From assembly GCF_900115715.1 (NCBI RefSeq), contig NZ_FOXM01000018.1:1-64000 (forward strand): a stretch of 64,000 nt of DNA, in the 5' to 3' direction. Every line of letters starts with the position of its first letter. The first letter of the stretch is position 1. This DNA comes from Geopseudomonas sagittaria (lineage in GTDB: Bacteria > Pseudomonadota > Gammaproteobacteria > Pseudomonadales > Pseudomonadaceae). Positions 14,654 through 26,825 of the stretch are shown one piece after another. The translations under genes and the position numbers were made by a program. Below the pieces are notes generated by a model. That model was not told the origin of the DNA, made no database searches, and worked only from the letters and a program-made list of their open reading frames with translations.

Positions 14654-15910
14654 TTACATGTGGGAAATCATCGCATCGCCGAACTGCGAGCAGGACAGCA
14701 GCTTGGCATCGTCCATCAGCCGCTCGAAGTCATAGGTCACGGTCTTGGCGGCGATCGCACCGTCCATGCCCTTGATGATCAGGTCGGCGGCCTCGCTCCA
14801 GCCCATGTGGCGCAGCATCATCTCGGCGGAGAGGATGACCGAGCCCGGATTGACCTTGTCCTGGCCCGCGTACTTCGGCGCGGTGCCGTGGGTCGCCTCG
14901 AACATGGCCACGGTATCGGACAGGTTGGCACCCGGCGCGATGCCGATCCCCCCCACTTCGGCCGCCAGGGCGTCGGACAGGTAGTCGCCATTGAGGTTCA
15001 GGGTGGCGATCACGTCGTACTCGGCCGGACGCAGCAGGATCTGCTGCAGCATGGCATCGGCGATGGCGTCCTTGACCACGACATTCTTGCCGGTACGCGG
15101 GTTCTTGAACTGCATCCACGGCCCGCCGTCGAGCAGCTCGGCGCCGAACTCGTCACGGGCGATCTCGTAGCCCCAGTCCTTGAAGGCACCCTCGGTGAAC
15201 TTCATGATGTTGCCCTTGTGCACGATGGTCAGCGACTCGCGGTCGTTGTCCACCACGTACTGCAGGGCCTTGCGGACCAGGCGCTGGGTACCCTCCTTGG
15301 ATACCGGCTTGATGCCGATGCCGCAGTTTTCGGTGAAGCGGATCTTGGTGACGCCCATTTCCTCGGTGAGGAACTTGATGACCTTGTCCGCTTCCGGAGT
15401 ACCTGCCTTCCACTCGACGCCGGCATAGATGTCCTCCGAGTTCTCACGGAAGATCACCATGTCCACGTCCTGCGGCCGCTTCACCGGGCTCGGCACGCCT
15501 TCGAACCAGCGCACCGGGCGCAGGCAGACGTACAGGTCCAGCTGCTGGCGCAGAGCCACGTTCAGCGAGCGGATACCGCCACCGACCGGCGTGGTCAGCG
15601 GCCCCTTGATGGACACGACGTAGTCACGCACGGCGTCCAGGGTTTCCTGGGGCAGCCAGGTATCCTGGTCGTACACCTGGGTAGCCTTTTCGCCGGCGTA
15701 GACCTCCATCCAGGCGATCTTGCGCTCGCCGCCGTAGGCCTTCCGAACGGCGGCATCGACCACCTTGATCATCACCGGACTGACATCGACACCGATGCCG
15801 TCGCCTTCGATGAACGGGATGACCGGGTTGTTCGGCACGTTCAGGGACATGTCGGCATTGACAGTGATCTTGTCACCGCCCGCAGGCACCTGGATCTTCT
15901 GATATCCCAT
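14654..15910 (-). CDS. icd: Isocitrate dehydrogenase (NADP), dimeric type
   Basis: Converts isocitrate to 2-oxoglutarate in the TCA cycle. 418 residues from the ATG at 15910, which has GGAG seven bases upstream; homologues begin MGYQKIQVP. The substrate and regulatory loop [13 protein letters not shown] contains the serine that AceK phosphorylates in enteric bacteria, and [14 protein letters not shown] follows. NADP-binding elements are in [19 protein letters not shown]. It is divergent from the unrelated monomeric enzyme at 16328. Confidence 0.96.
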   Translation of the reverse strand: MGYQKIQVPAGGDKITVNADMSLNVPNNPVIPFIEGDGIGVDVSPVMIKVVDAAVRKAYGGERKIAWMEVYAGEKATQVYDQDTWLPQETLDAVRDYVVSIKGPLTTPVGGGIRSLNVALRQQLDLYVCLRPVRWFEGVPSPVKRPQDVDMVIFRENSEDIYAGVEWKAGTPEADKVIKFLTEEMGVTKIRFTENCGIGIKPVSKEGTQRLVRKALQYVVDNDRESLTIVHKGNIMKFTEGAFKDWGYEIARDEFGAELLDGGPWMQFKNPRTGKNVVVKDAIADAMLQQILLRPAEYDVIATLNLNGDYLSDALAAEVGGIGIAPGANLSDTVAMFEATHGTAPKYAGQDKVNPGSVILSAEMMLRHMGWSEAADLIIKGMDGAIAAKTVTYDFERLMDDAKLLSCSQFGDAMISHM

Positions 15911-18556
<2,646 letters not shown>

Positions 18557-18606
18557 GCGCCACGACGCCGTGACAGGCGACCCCGTCGCCTTTAGCCTTA
18601 CAAGAG

Positions 18607-18630
18607 CCCCGGCCCCGCGCCGGGGTTTTT
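18607..18630 (+). terminator. Rho-independent terminator of idh
   Basis: A CCCCGGC stem pairs with GCCGGGG around a 5-nt loop and is followed by TTTTT, 50 bp after the idh stop. Confidence 0.9.
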
Positions 18631-18661
18631 GTATCCGCAAGACCGAAACCGGAGCCCCTGC

Positions 18662-19120
18662 ATGAAACGCTTCATTCCGCACGTCACCGTGGCCACCGTG
18701 GTCGAGGATCAGGGCCGCTTCCTCCTCGTCGAGGAACACGCCGAAGGCCGCGTAGTGCTCAACCAGCCCGCCGGCCACCTGGAAGCCGACGAAAGCCTGC
18801 TCCAGGCCGCCCTGCGCGAAACCCTCGAGGAAACCGGCTGGGAGGTCGAACTGACCGGTGTTACCGGCATCTACCTATACACCGCGCCGGCCAACGGCGT
18901 GACCTACCAGCGCGTGTGCTTTGCCGCCCGCCCGCTGCGCCACCACCCCGAACTGGCGCTCGACCACGGCATCATCGGCCCGCGCTGGCTGACCCGCGAC
19001 GAGCTCGAGACCCGTTCGGCCCAGTGGCGCAGCGTGCTGGTGGCCCGCTGCATCGACGACTACCTGGCCGGCCCTCCGTACCCGCTGGAGCTGATCCGCG
19101 AACCGACCTGGCTGACCTGA
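18662..19120 (+). CDS. Nudix hydrolase, NudJ-like
   Basis: A 152-residue Nudix protein. The Nudix box is complete at about residues 39-61 (GHLEADESLLQAALRETLEETGW when read as GX5EX7REUXEEXGU). Position directly before mnmA and hflD, and the N-terminus HVTVATVVEDQGRFLLVEE, match NudJ, a phosphatase acting on thiamine-pathway HMP-PP and nucleoside di/triphosphates in E. coli. The true substrate cannot be read from sequence. Start at ATG 18662 gives the natural N-terminus. Confidence 0.88.
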   Translation: MKRFIPHVTVATVVEDQGRFLLVEEHAEGRVVLNQPAGHLEADESLLQAALRETLEETGWEVELTGVTGIYLYTAPANGVTYQRVCFAARPLRHHPELALDHGIIGPRWLTRDELETRSAQWRSVLVARCIDDYLAGPPYPLELIREPTWLT

Positions 19121-19136
19121 GCACGCCGCGGCAGTT

Positions 19137-19165
19137 TTCTCAGCGACAGCACAGCCTGATAGAAT
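19137..19165 (+). promoter_or_regulatory. Putative promoter of mnmA
   Basis: An extended -10, TGATAGAAT (core 19160-19165), lies 17 bp from a weak -35 TTCTCA (19137-19142), 34 bp before the mnmA ATG. Confidence 0.45.
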
Positions 19166-19198
19166 CTGCCCTTTGCACACCTGCAACGGTTTTCCCGG

Positions 19199-20323
19199 AT
19201 GACTATGCGTGACCCAGCCAATACCCGCGTGATCGTCGGCATGTCCGGCGGCGTGGACTCCTCCGTCTCGGCCCTGCTCCTAATGCAGCAGGGCTACCAG
19301 GTCGAAGGCCTGTTCATGAAGAACTGGGAGGAGGACGACGGCACCGAGTACTGCACCGCCAGGGAAGACCTGGCCGACGCCCAGGCCGTGTGCGACAAGC
19401 TGGGCATCCAGCTGCACACCGCCAACTTCGCCGCCGAGTACTGGGACAACGTGTTCGAGCACTTCCTCGCCGAATACAAGGCCGGGCGCACGCCCAATCC
19501 GGACATCCTGTGCAACCGGGAAATCAAGTTCAAGGCGTTCCTCGACTACGCCCTGATGCTCGGCGCCGACCTGATCGCCACCGGTCACTACGTGCGCCGC
19601 CGCGACGTCGACGGGCGCAGCGAGCTGCTCAAGGGCCTCGATCCGAACAAGGACCAGAGCTACTTCCTGCACGCCGTCGGCGGCGAGCAGATCGGCAGGA
19701 CCCTGTTCCCGGTCGGCGAGCTGGAGAAGCCGGCGGTACGCGCCATCGCCGAGCAGTACGGCCTGGCCACCGCGAAGAAGAAGGACTCCACCGGCATCTG
19801 CTTCATCGGCGAGCGGCGCTTCAGCGACTTCCTCAAGCAGTACCTGCCGGCCCAGCCGGGTGACATCGAGACCACCGACGGCCAGGTGATCGGCCGCCAC
19901 CACGGACTGATGTACCACACCATCGGCCAGCGCCAGGGCCTCGGCATCGGCGGCATGAAGGATGCCGGCGACGACGCCTGGTACGTGCTGGCCAAGGACA
20001 TGGCGCGCAACGTGCTGGTGGTCGGCCAGGGCAACGAGCACCCCTGGCTGTTCTCGCGCAGCCTGGAAGCCTCGCAGATCTTCTGGGTCAATCCTATCGA
20101 CCTCGACCGGCCGCGCCAGCTCACCGCCAAGGTGCGCTACCGGCAGCAGGACCAGGCCTGCACCCTGGAGCGCACCGCCAGCGGCTACCGCGCGGTCTTC
20201 GACCAGCCGCAGCGCGCCGTGACCCCGGGCCAGTCGGTGGTGTTCTACGACGGCGAAATCTGCCTGGGCGGCGGCGTGATCGAGACCGCCACCCCCTGGG
20301 ATGCGGAGATCCAGCGCCCATGA
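19199..20323 (+). CDS. mnmA: tRNA-specific 2-thiouridylase MnmA
   Basis: Installs the 2-thio group on U34 of tRNA-Lys, -Glu and -Gln using sulfur relayed from IscS/Tus proteins. Seen: PP-loop ATP pyrophosphatase motif [15 protein letters not shown] near residue 15, the nucleophile cysteine in [12 protein letters not shown] and the second catalytic cysteine in [12 protein letters not shown]. 374 residues, normal. An alternative ATG six bases downstream (19205) cannot be excluded. Overlaps hflD by 4 bp. Confidence 0.96.
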   Translation: MTMRDPANTRVIVGMSGGVDSSVSALLLMQQGYQVEGLFMKNWEEDDGTEYCTAREDLADAQAVCDKLGIQLHTANFAAEYWDNVFEHFLAEYKAGRTPNPDILCNREIKFKAFLDYALMLGADLIATGHYVRRRDVDGRSELLKGLDPNKDQSYFLHAVGGEQIGRTLFPVGELEKPAVRAIAEQYGLATAKKKDSTGICFIGERRFSDFLKQYLPAQPGDIETTDGQVIGRHHGLMYHTIGQRQGLGIGGMKDAGDDAWYVLAKDMARNVLVVGQGNEHPWLFSRSLEASQIFWVNPIDLDRPRQLTAKVRYRQQDQACTLERTASGYRAVFDQPQRAVTPGQSVVFYDGEICLGGGVIETATPWDAEIQRP

Positions 20324-20940
20324 CCCGCGAACAGGAACGCCTGATCGCCCTGGCCGGCGTCTTCGAAGCCGCCGCGCTGGTCGATCGCCTGGCCAAGACC
20401 GGCCAGGTCCAGGAGGGCCCGCTCGCCTGCCTGCTCGGCAGCCTGCTGGTGCGCGACCCCAAGGACACCCTCGAGGTCTACGGCGGCGACCACCTCAACC
20501 TGCGCGACGGCCTGCGCGCCCTGGCCGGGGCGCTGGAGCGCAACCCGGGCACCCTGCCGCGCGAATCGCTGCGCTACGCCCTGGCCCTGCTCACCCTGCA
20601 GCGCCAGCTGGACAAGCGCAGCGACATGCTCCAGGTGATCGGCAACCGCCTGCAACAGATCGACAGCCAGAGCCAGATGTTCGGCGTCACCCACGACAAC
20701 GTGATCTCCGCCTGCGCCGCGCTGTATCAGGACACCCTCAGCACCTTCCGCCAGCGCATCCAGGTGCACGGCGAGATGCAGCATCTGCAGAACAGCCGCA
20801 ACGCCGAGAAGATCCGCGCCCTGCTGCTCGCCGGCATCCGCAGCGCCATGCTCTGGCGCCAGCTCGGCGGCCATCGCTGGCAGCTGTTGTTCAGCCGCCG
20901 CAAGCTGCTCGACCAGCTGTATCCGCTGCTGCGCGGCTGA
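20320..20940 (+). CDS. hflD: High-frequency lysogenisation protein HflD homologue
   Basis: A 206-residue all-helical protein. It is recognised by MnmA-HflD-PurB synteny and by the N-terminal [22 protein letters not shown] and [16 protein letters not shown]. In E. coli HflD is membrane-associated and binds lambda CII; its ordinary cellular role is unclear. ATGA overlap with mnmA indicates coupling. No transmembrane helix is evident here. Confidence 0.9.
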   Translation: MTREQERLIALAGVFEAAALVDRLAKTGQVQEGPLACLLGSLLVRDPKDTLEVYGGDHLNLRDGLRALAGALERNPGTLPRESLRYALALLTLQRQLDKRSDMLQVIGNRLQQIDSQSQMFGVTHDNVISACAALYQDTLSTFRQRIQVHGEMQHLQNSRNAEKIRALLLAGIRSAMLWRQLGGHRWQLLFSRRKLLDQLYPLLRG

Positions 20941-20947
20941 GCACACG

Positions 20948-21823
20948 ATGCCCTCTTCACCGGCCCCGTCCCGGCATTCCCTGCCGGGACGGGGCGCCGC
21001 GCTGCTGGCGCTGTCGGCGCTGTTCTTCGCCCTGATGGGCGTGTTCATCCGCGAGGCCACCCTCAGCAACGTCAACAACGAGATGGTGGTGTTCTTCCGC
21101 AATGCCGTGGGCGTGCTGTTCTTTCTGCCCCTGGCGCTGACCCGCGGTCTGGCGCCGCTGCGCACCGCCCGCCCCTTGGCCCACCTCAAGCGCACCTTGT
21201 GCGGCCTGGCGGCGATGTACTGCTACTTCTACGCCCTCGCCCACTTGCCGCTCACCGACGCCATGCTGTTCAGCTACGCCGCGCCGGTGTTCACCCCGCT
21301 GATCGCCTGGCGCTGGCTGCAGGAGCCGCTGACCCGGCGCATGCTGCTGGCCACCGCCATCGGCTTTGCCGGCGTGCTGCTGGTCGCCAAGCCCAGCGGC
21401 GCCCTGGTTTCCGGCATTTCGCTGGTCGGCATCCTCGCCAGTGTGATGGCCGCCTGCGCCTTCGTGTCGATCCGCGAGATGAGCAACACCGAGCCGGCCT
21501 ACCGCATCGTCTTCTACTTCGCCCTGTTCAGTGCGCTGATCTCGGCCGTGCCGCTGCTCTGGGCCTGGCAGCCACTGGAGCGCGACCAGCTGCTCTTACT
21601 GCTCGCCGCCGGGCTGATGGCCAGCCTCGGCCAGCTGAGCATGTCGCAGGCCTACGCCTGCGCCCCGCCCGGCCTGATCGGCCCGGTCGCCTACCTGGCC
21701 ATCGTGTTTGGCGGGATCATCGCCTGGCTGCGCTGGGACGAGCTGCCCAGCAGCGCCTCGCTGCTCGGCGCCGGGCTGATCTTCGCCGCCAGCCTGACCC
21801 CGCTGCTGCGCCGCTCGCCCTGA
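20948..21823 (+). CDS. EamA/DMT-family membrane transporter
   Basis: A 291-residue inner-membrane protein with about ten hydrophobic segments in two EamA repeats (first about residues 18-145, second 155-288). The typical repeat motif near LPLTDAMLFSYAAPVFTPLIAW is visible in the first half and GLIGPVAYLAIVFGGIIAWL in the second. Substrate is not predictable (amino acids, nucleosides or other metabolites in the family). It begins 7 bp after hflD, so is likely co-transcribed, but is an insertion into the hflD-purB order of enteric bacteria. Confidence 0.88.
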   Translation: MPSSPAPSRHSLPGRGAALLALSALFFALMGVFIREATLSNVNNEMVVFFRNAVGVLFFLPLALTRGLAPLRTARPLAHLKRTLCGLAAMYCYFYALAHLPLTDAMLFSYAAPVFTPLIAWRWLQEPLTRRMLLATAIGFAGVLLVAKPSGALVSGISLVGILASVMAACAFVSIREMSNTEPAYRIVFYFALFSALISAVPLLWAWQPLERDQLLLLLAAGLMASLGQLSMSQAYACAPPGLIGPVAYLAIVFGGIIAWLRWDELPSSASLLGAGLIFAASLTPLLRRSP

Positions 21824-21850
21824 GCGCCGACCGAGCGCCTTCTTTCCGTG

Positions 21851-23268
<1,418 letters not shown>

Positions 23269-23288
23269 TCCCAGCCTGAACGGCCCTT

Positions 23289-23343
23289 CGCCCGACCGTC
23301 CAGACTGGCAGCCACCAAGCCGGTCTCGAGGTCGGGCGTTTTC
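23289..23343 (+). terminator. Probable terminator after purB
   Basis: CGCCCGACC (23289-23297) pairs perfectly with GGTCGGGCG (23330-23338), followed by TTTT. The 32-nt loop is long but the stem and T run are typical. Confidence 0.65.
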
Positions 23344-23361
23344 ATTGTTGAAGAGTTGGAT

Positions 23362-24531
23362 ATGGCACCCGATACCCCGCTGCAACTGCTGGGCGGCCTT
23401 ACGCCCCGCGAATTTCTCCGCGACTACTGGCAGCAGAAGCCGCTGCTGATCCGTCAGGCCATCCCCGGCTACCAGAGCCCGATCTCCCCGGACGAGCTGG
23501 CCGGCCTGTCGCTGGAGGAGGAAGTCGAGTCGCGCATCGTCCTCGAGCACGGCAACAGCCCCTGGGAGCTGCGCCGCGGCCCGTTCGCCGAGGACGCCTA
23601 CCAGAGCCTGCCGGAGCGCGACTGGACCCTGCTGGTGCAGGCCGTCGACCAGTTCGTCCCGGAAACCCGCGAGCTGATGGAGCAGTTCCTGTTCCTGCCC
23701 AGCTGGCGCATCGACGACCTGATGATCAGCTATGCAGCACCGGGCGGCGGCGTCGGCCCGCACTACGACAACTACGACGTGTTCCTGCTGCAGGCCCACG
23801 GCCGGCGGCGCTGGAAGCTCGGCCAGCTGTGCGACAGCGACAGCCCGCTGCTCGAGCATCCCGACCTGCGCATCCTCGCCGACTTCGCGCAGACCGACGA
23901 GTGGGTACTCGAGCCCGGCGACATGCTCTACCTGCCGCCGCGCCTGGCCCACTACGGCATCGCCGAGGACGAGTGCATGACCTTCTCGGTCGGCTTCCGC
24001 GCCCCCAGCGCCAGCGAAGTGCTGACCCACTTCACCGATTTTCTCGGCCAGTTCCTCCCCGACGAGGAGCGCTACAGCGATGCCGGCTGCACGCCGGCCG
24101 ACGACCCGCACCAGATCCAGCGCGACGCCCTCGAGCGCCTGCGTGGCCTGATCGACCGCCACATGAGCGACGAGAAGCTGCTGCTGACCTGGTTCGGCCA
24201 GTTCATGACCGAGCCGCGCTACCCGGAACTGGTGGCCGGCGACGATATCGCCGAGGCCGAGTTCTTCGCCGCCCTCGGCGACGGCGCGCTGCTGGTGCGC
24301 AATCCCAGCGCGCGCATGGCCTGGAGCGAAGTCGGCGACTACCTGGTGCTGTTCGCCAGCGGCCACAGCCGGCGCCTCGACGCCTCGCTGCGCGAGCTGC
24401 TCAAGCTGGTGTGCAGCGCCGACGCCCTGCACCTGGAAAACCTCGAGCCCTGGCTGGAAAGCGACGAGGCGCTGACCCTGATCCACGAACTTGTGAAGCA
24501 GGGCAGCCTGGAGTTTGCCGGCGATGAATAA
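23362..24531 (+). CDS. roxA: Ribosomal oxygenase RoxA (50S L16 arginine hydroxylase)
   Basis: A 2-oxoglutarate/Fe(II) JmjC-type dioxygenase; E. coli RoxA (YcfD) hydroxylates an arginine of ribosomal protein L16. 389 residues from ATG 23362, which has GAAGAG just upstream. The Fe-binding HxD is in GVGPHYDNYDVFLLQAHG and the distal His in RLAHYGIAEDE. N-terminus LQLLGGLTPREFLRDYWQ is characteristic. Its 3' end overlaps the next gene by 8 bp. Confidence 0.92.
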   Translation: MAPDTPLQLLGGLTPREFLRDYWQQKPLLIRQAIPGYQSPISPDELAGLSLEEEVESRIVLEHGNSPWELRRGPFAEDAYQSLPERDWTLLVQAVDQFVPETRELMEQFLFLPSWRIDDLMISYAAPGGGVGPHYDNYDVFLLQAHGRRRWKLGQLCDSDSPLLEHPDLRILADFAQTDEWVLEPGDMLYLPPRLAHYGIAEDECMTFSVGFRAPSASEVLTHFTDFLGQFLPDEERYSDAGCTPADDPHQIQRDALERLRGLIDRHMSDEKLLLTWFGQFMTEPRYPELVAGDDIAEAEFFAALGDGALLVRNPSARMAWSEVGDYLVLFASGHSRRLDASLRELLKLVCSADALHLENLEPWLESDEALTLIHELVKQGSLEFAGDE

Positions 24532-24949
24532 GATCAGCGTACGAATTGCCGACTGGCACGCCGACAATGCCGACCTGCGCCGCATCCGCGAAGCGGTGTT
24601 CATCGTCGAACAGGGTGTACCGCCGGAACTGGAATGGGACGCCGACGACACCGATGCCGTGCACTTCCTCGCCTTCGAAGGCGACTTCGCCGTCGGTGCC
24701 AGCCGCCTGCTGCCGGACGGCCAGATCGGCCGGGTCTCGGTGCTCAAGGACTGGCGCGGCCTGCACATCGGTGAACTGCTGATGCAGGCGACCATCGCCG
24801 AGGCCGAGCGCCGCGATCTCAAGCAGCAGCGGCTCACCGCCCAGGCCCACGCCATACGCTTCTACGAGCGGCTAGGCTTTCGGGTGGCCAGCGAGGAATT
24901 CCTCGAAGCCGGCATCCCCCACGTCGACATGGTGCGCGACAGCGCCTGA
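24524..24949 (+). CDS. GNAT-family N-acetyltransferase
   Basis: A 141-residue single-domain acyltransferase. The acetyl-CoA-binding segment is GRVSVLKDWRGLHIGELLM, and the C-terminal IRFYERLGFRVASEEFLEAGIPHVDM is the usual beta-5/alpha-4 of the fold. It most resembles the YjcF/ElaA-like branch; substrate unknown. The ATG overlaps the roxA stop by 8 bp, arguing for co-translation. Confidence 0.88.
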   Translation: MNKISVRIADWHADNADLRRIREAVFIVEQGVPPELEWDADDTDAVHFLAFEGDFAVGASRLLPDGQIGRVSVLKDWRGLHIGELLMQATIAEAERRDLKQQRLTAQAHAIRFYERLGFRVASEEFLEAGIPHVDMVRDSA

Positions 24950-24959
24950 GAGGCTTCCC

Positions 24960-25592
24960 ATGAGCAACGCCCCGGAGCATTGCAACGACAACGGCAATGA
25001 CTTGCCCGCCCTCGACTTCCACTCTCCGGGGCGTTTTGCCATCCACAATCCGCCCACCGAGGGCGGCGAGCCGGCCGTCCGCCCGGAGCCGGCGCCCTTC
25101 ATCCTCGGCCAGCATGAGCCCATGGAGGCGGCCAGCGCCCCCGAGCTGCTGCGCAGCCATGCCCTCGCCCTGATCGGCCAGGCCCGTCGCAGCCTGTGCC
25201 TGTACACCCCGGATCTGGAAGCCTGGCTGTACGACCAGCGCGCCGTCGGCGACGCCTGCAGCCGCTTTCTGCGCGCGCATCCGCGCAACCACCTGCGCAT
25301 CCTGCTGCGCGACAGCAGCCTGGCGGTACGCAACGGTCACCGCCTGCTCCGCCTGGCCCACCAGCTGCCGAGCAACTGCCAGATCCGCAAACTGCACCCG
25401 GACTACCCCGCCGACGACCTCGCCTATCTGCTGGTGGACGACTGCGGCCTGCTGCTGCGCCCGGCACCCCTGCTGCCCGCAGCGCAGATCCACTACCAAA
25501 ACCGCGCCCGCGTGCGCCAGTTGCAGCGCCAGTTCGACCAGGCCTGGAACACCAGTCTGAGCGATCCCAACCTGCGGAGCTTCCTGCTGTGA
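24960..25592 (+). CDS. Conserved protein with a phospholipase-D-like fold, function unknown
   Basis: A 210-residue cytoplasmic protein, no signal peptide. The first 55 residues are Pro/Glu-rich and probably disordered. The rest (about 60-200) reads like a degenerate PLD/HKD-type domain (ALALIGQARRSLCLYTPDLE, LRILLRDSSLAVRNGHRLLR, DDLAYLLVDDCGLLLRPAP) but I see no HxK catalytic motif. In Pseudomonas it is commonly linked to the preceding acetyltransferase. I cannot assign a function. It overlaps the next gene's possible GTG start. Confidence 0.7.
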   Translation: MSNAPEHCNDNGNDLPALDFHSPGRFAIHNPPTEGGEPAVRPEPAPFILGQHEPMEAASAPELLRSHALALIGQARRSLCLYTPDLEAWLYDQRAVGDACSRFLRAHPRNHLRILLRDSSLAVRNGHRLLRLAHQLPSNCQIRKLHPDYPADDLAYLLVDDCGLLLRPAPLLPAAQIHYQNRARVRQLQRQFDQAWNTSLSDPNLRSFLL

Positions 25593-25594
25593 AC

Positions 25595-26401
25595 ATGCGC
25601 CTGTTGCCGGTGATCCTTGGCCTTCTCTGCACTGTTGCCGCCCAGGCTGCGCCGCGTACCGAGGTCCTGCCGCTGCACTACCGCAGCGCCGACGAGCTGC
25701 TGCCCCTGGTCCAGACGGCGCTCGGCGCCGAGGGTCGCGTCAGCGCCTACGGCAACCAACTAATCGTCAATGCCGAGCCGGACAAGCTGGCCGAACTGCA
25801 GGAACTCCTGCAGCAGCTCGACACCCGCCCGCGCCGCCTGCTGATCAGCGTGGACAGCCAGCAGGAGCACAGCGCCAGCCGCCAGGGCTACCGGGTCGAT
25901 GGCAGCATCGACGCCGGCAACGTCGAGATCATCGGCGGCCGCGGCGAGCGCCATGGGCGCGACGAGGTACGCATCATCAACCGCAGCAGCCGCGGCACCG
26001 ACAGCTCGCTGCAGCAGGTCCAGGCCACCGAGGGCTATCCGGCGCAGATCATGGTCGGCCAGAGCGTGCCGCTGACCAGCTACGGCCGCGACGCCTACGG
26101 CTACCCACGCGAATACACCGAGTACCGCGACGTCAACCGCGGCTTCGAGGTGGTCGCCAGCGTGCAGGGCGACAGCGTCCAGCTGAGCATCCGCAGCCAG
26201 CAGGATCGCCTCGGCAACCACGCCGGGGTGATCGACACGCAGGGCACCGATACCCGCGTCAGTGGTCGCCTCGGCGAATGGATCGACCTCGGCGCGATCC
26301 GCGAAAGCGCCAGCGACCGCCGCTCCGCCATCCTCGCCCGGCAAGCCGGCGGGTCCCTGCAAAGCCAGGCGCTGCGGCTCAAAGTCGAGCTTCTCGAGTG
26401 A
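25595..26401 (+). CDS. Exported protein with a secretin-type N-domain
   Basis: 268 residues from ATG 25595 (a GTG at 25589 would overlap the previous stop). A signal peptide is clear (MRLLPVILGLLCTVAAQAA). Residues about 25-85 form a secretin N0/NolW-like module (TEVLPLHYRSADELLPLVQT, QLIVNAEPDKLAELQELLQQ). The C-terminal half contains beta-rich segments resembling the start of a secretin domain but the protein is too short to form an outer-membrane pore. It may be a periplasmic assembly factor; the role is unknown. Last gene of the roxA cluster. Confidence 0.7.
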   Translation: MRLLPVILGLLCTVAAQAAPRTEVLPLHYRSADELLPLVQTALGAEGRVSAYGNQLIVNAEPDKLAELQELLQQLDTRPRRLLISVDSQQEHSASRQGYRVDGSIDAGNVEIIGGRGERHGRDEVRIINRSSRGTDSSLQQVQATEGYPAQIMVGQSVPLTSYGRDAYGYPREYTEYRDVNRGFEVVASVQGDSVQLSIRSQQDRLGNHAGVIDTQGTDTRVSGRLGEWIDLGAIRESASDRRSAILARQAGGSLQSQALRLKVELLE

Positions 26402-26409
26402 TCTAGAAC

Positions 26410-26441
26410 TTTTGTAGTAGCTCTTAAAAAAAACTACAAAA
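26410..26441. promoter_or_regulatory. Palindromic operator 1 upstream of aceA (candidate RccR site)
   Basis: TTTTGTAGT (26410-26418) and ACTACAAAA (26433-26441) are perfect inverted repeats 14 bp apart, ending 4 bp before the -35. From memory, RccR, the RpiR-family regulator of glyoxylate-shunt genes in Pseudomonas, binds TGTAGT/ACTACA half sites. Confidence 0.6.
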
Positions 26442-26445
26442 CCGA

Positions 26446-26474
26446 TTGACGCCCCGTCTCTCTCCTAGCATGAT
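26446..26474 (+). promoter_or_regulatory. Putative aceA promoter
   Basis: TTGACG (26446-26451) and CATGAT (26469-26474) with a 17-bp spacer. The -35 lies 4 bp past operator 1, so a bound repressor would clash with polymerase. It implies an aceA leader of about 345 nt. Confidence 0.5.
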
Positions 26475-26661
26475 GGCCTCGCTCCCGCTGACCAGAGGCC
26501 CGAAACGGCCCCCGGATCGCAGTCCAGAACACCCCTGGAATCGGTTCGTGTCAGTACCACCCACACGGCGGTGCGACAAGGTTGCGACTGGAACGAAGTT
26601 GTCCTGAGGGACGGGGAAGCACTGTTGCAACCGGCACGACAGACACGGCCCACCCAGCTGT

Positions 26662-26689
26662 TGTAGTCACCCCACCGGTCGTCACTACA
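26662..26689. promoter_or_regulatory. Palindromic operator 2 upstream of aceA (candidate RccR site)
   Basis: TGTAGT (26662-26667) and ACTACA (26684-26689), 16-bp spacing, about 249 bp downstream of the first copy. The half sites are identical to operator 1; only the spacing differs. Confidence 0.55.
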
Positions 26690-26825
26690 TCCCCTCCTCC
26701 GGCCTCCTGCCGAACCAGTCAGTACCTCGACGCTCTGCGGTGAGCTCTTGCAACAATACCTTCAGCACTCAGGTGTTGAATGGGAATGTCGGCGCTCAAC
26801 GAACACATACATTGAAGGATTGACC

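Larger units (their letters stand above)
26402..26825 (+). promoter_or_regulatory. aceA regulatory region
   Basis: A 424-bp gene-free stretch. It contains two copies of TGTAGT...ACTACA palindromes (26413-26438 with a 14-bp gap, 26662-26689 with a 16-bp gap), a sigma-70 promoter at 26446-26474, and a long untranslated leader. The aceA ATG has GAAGGA eight bases upstream. The rest of the region shows no reading frame with Pseudomonas-like coding character. Confidence 0.6.
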
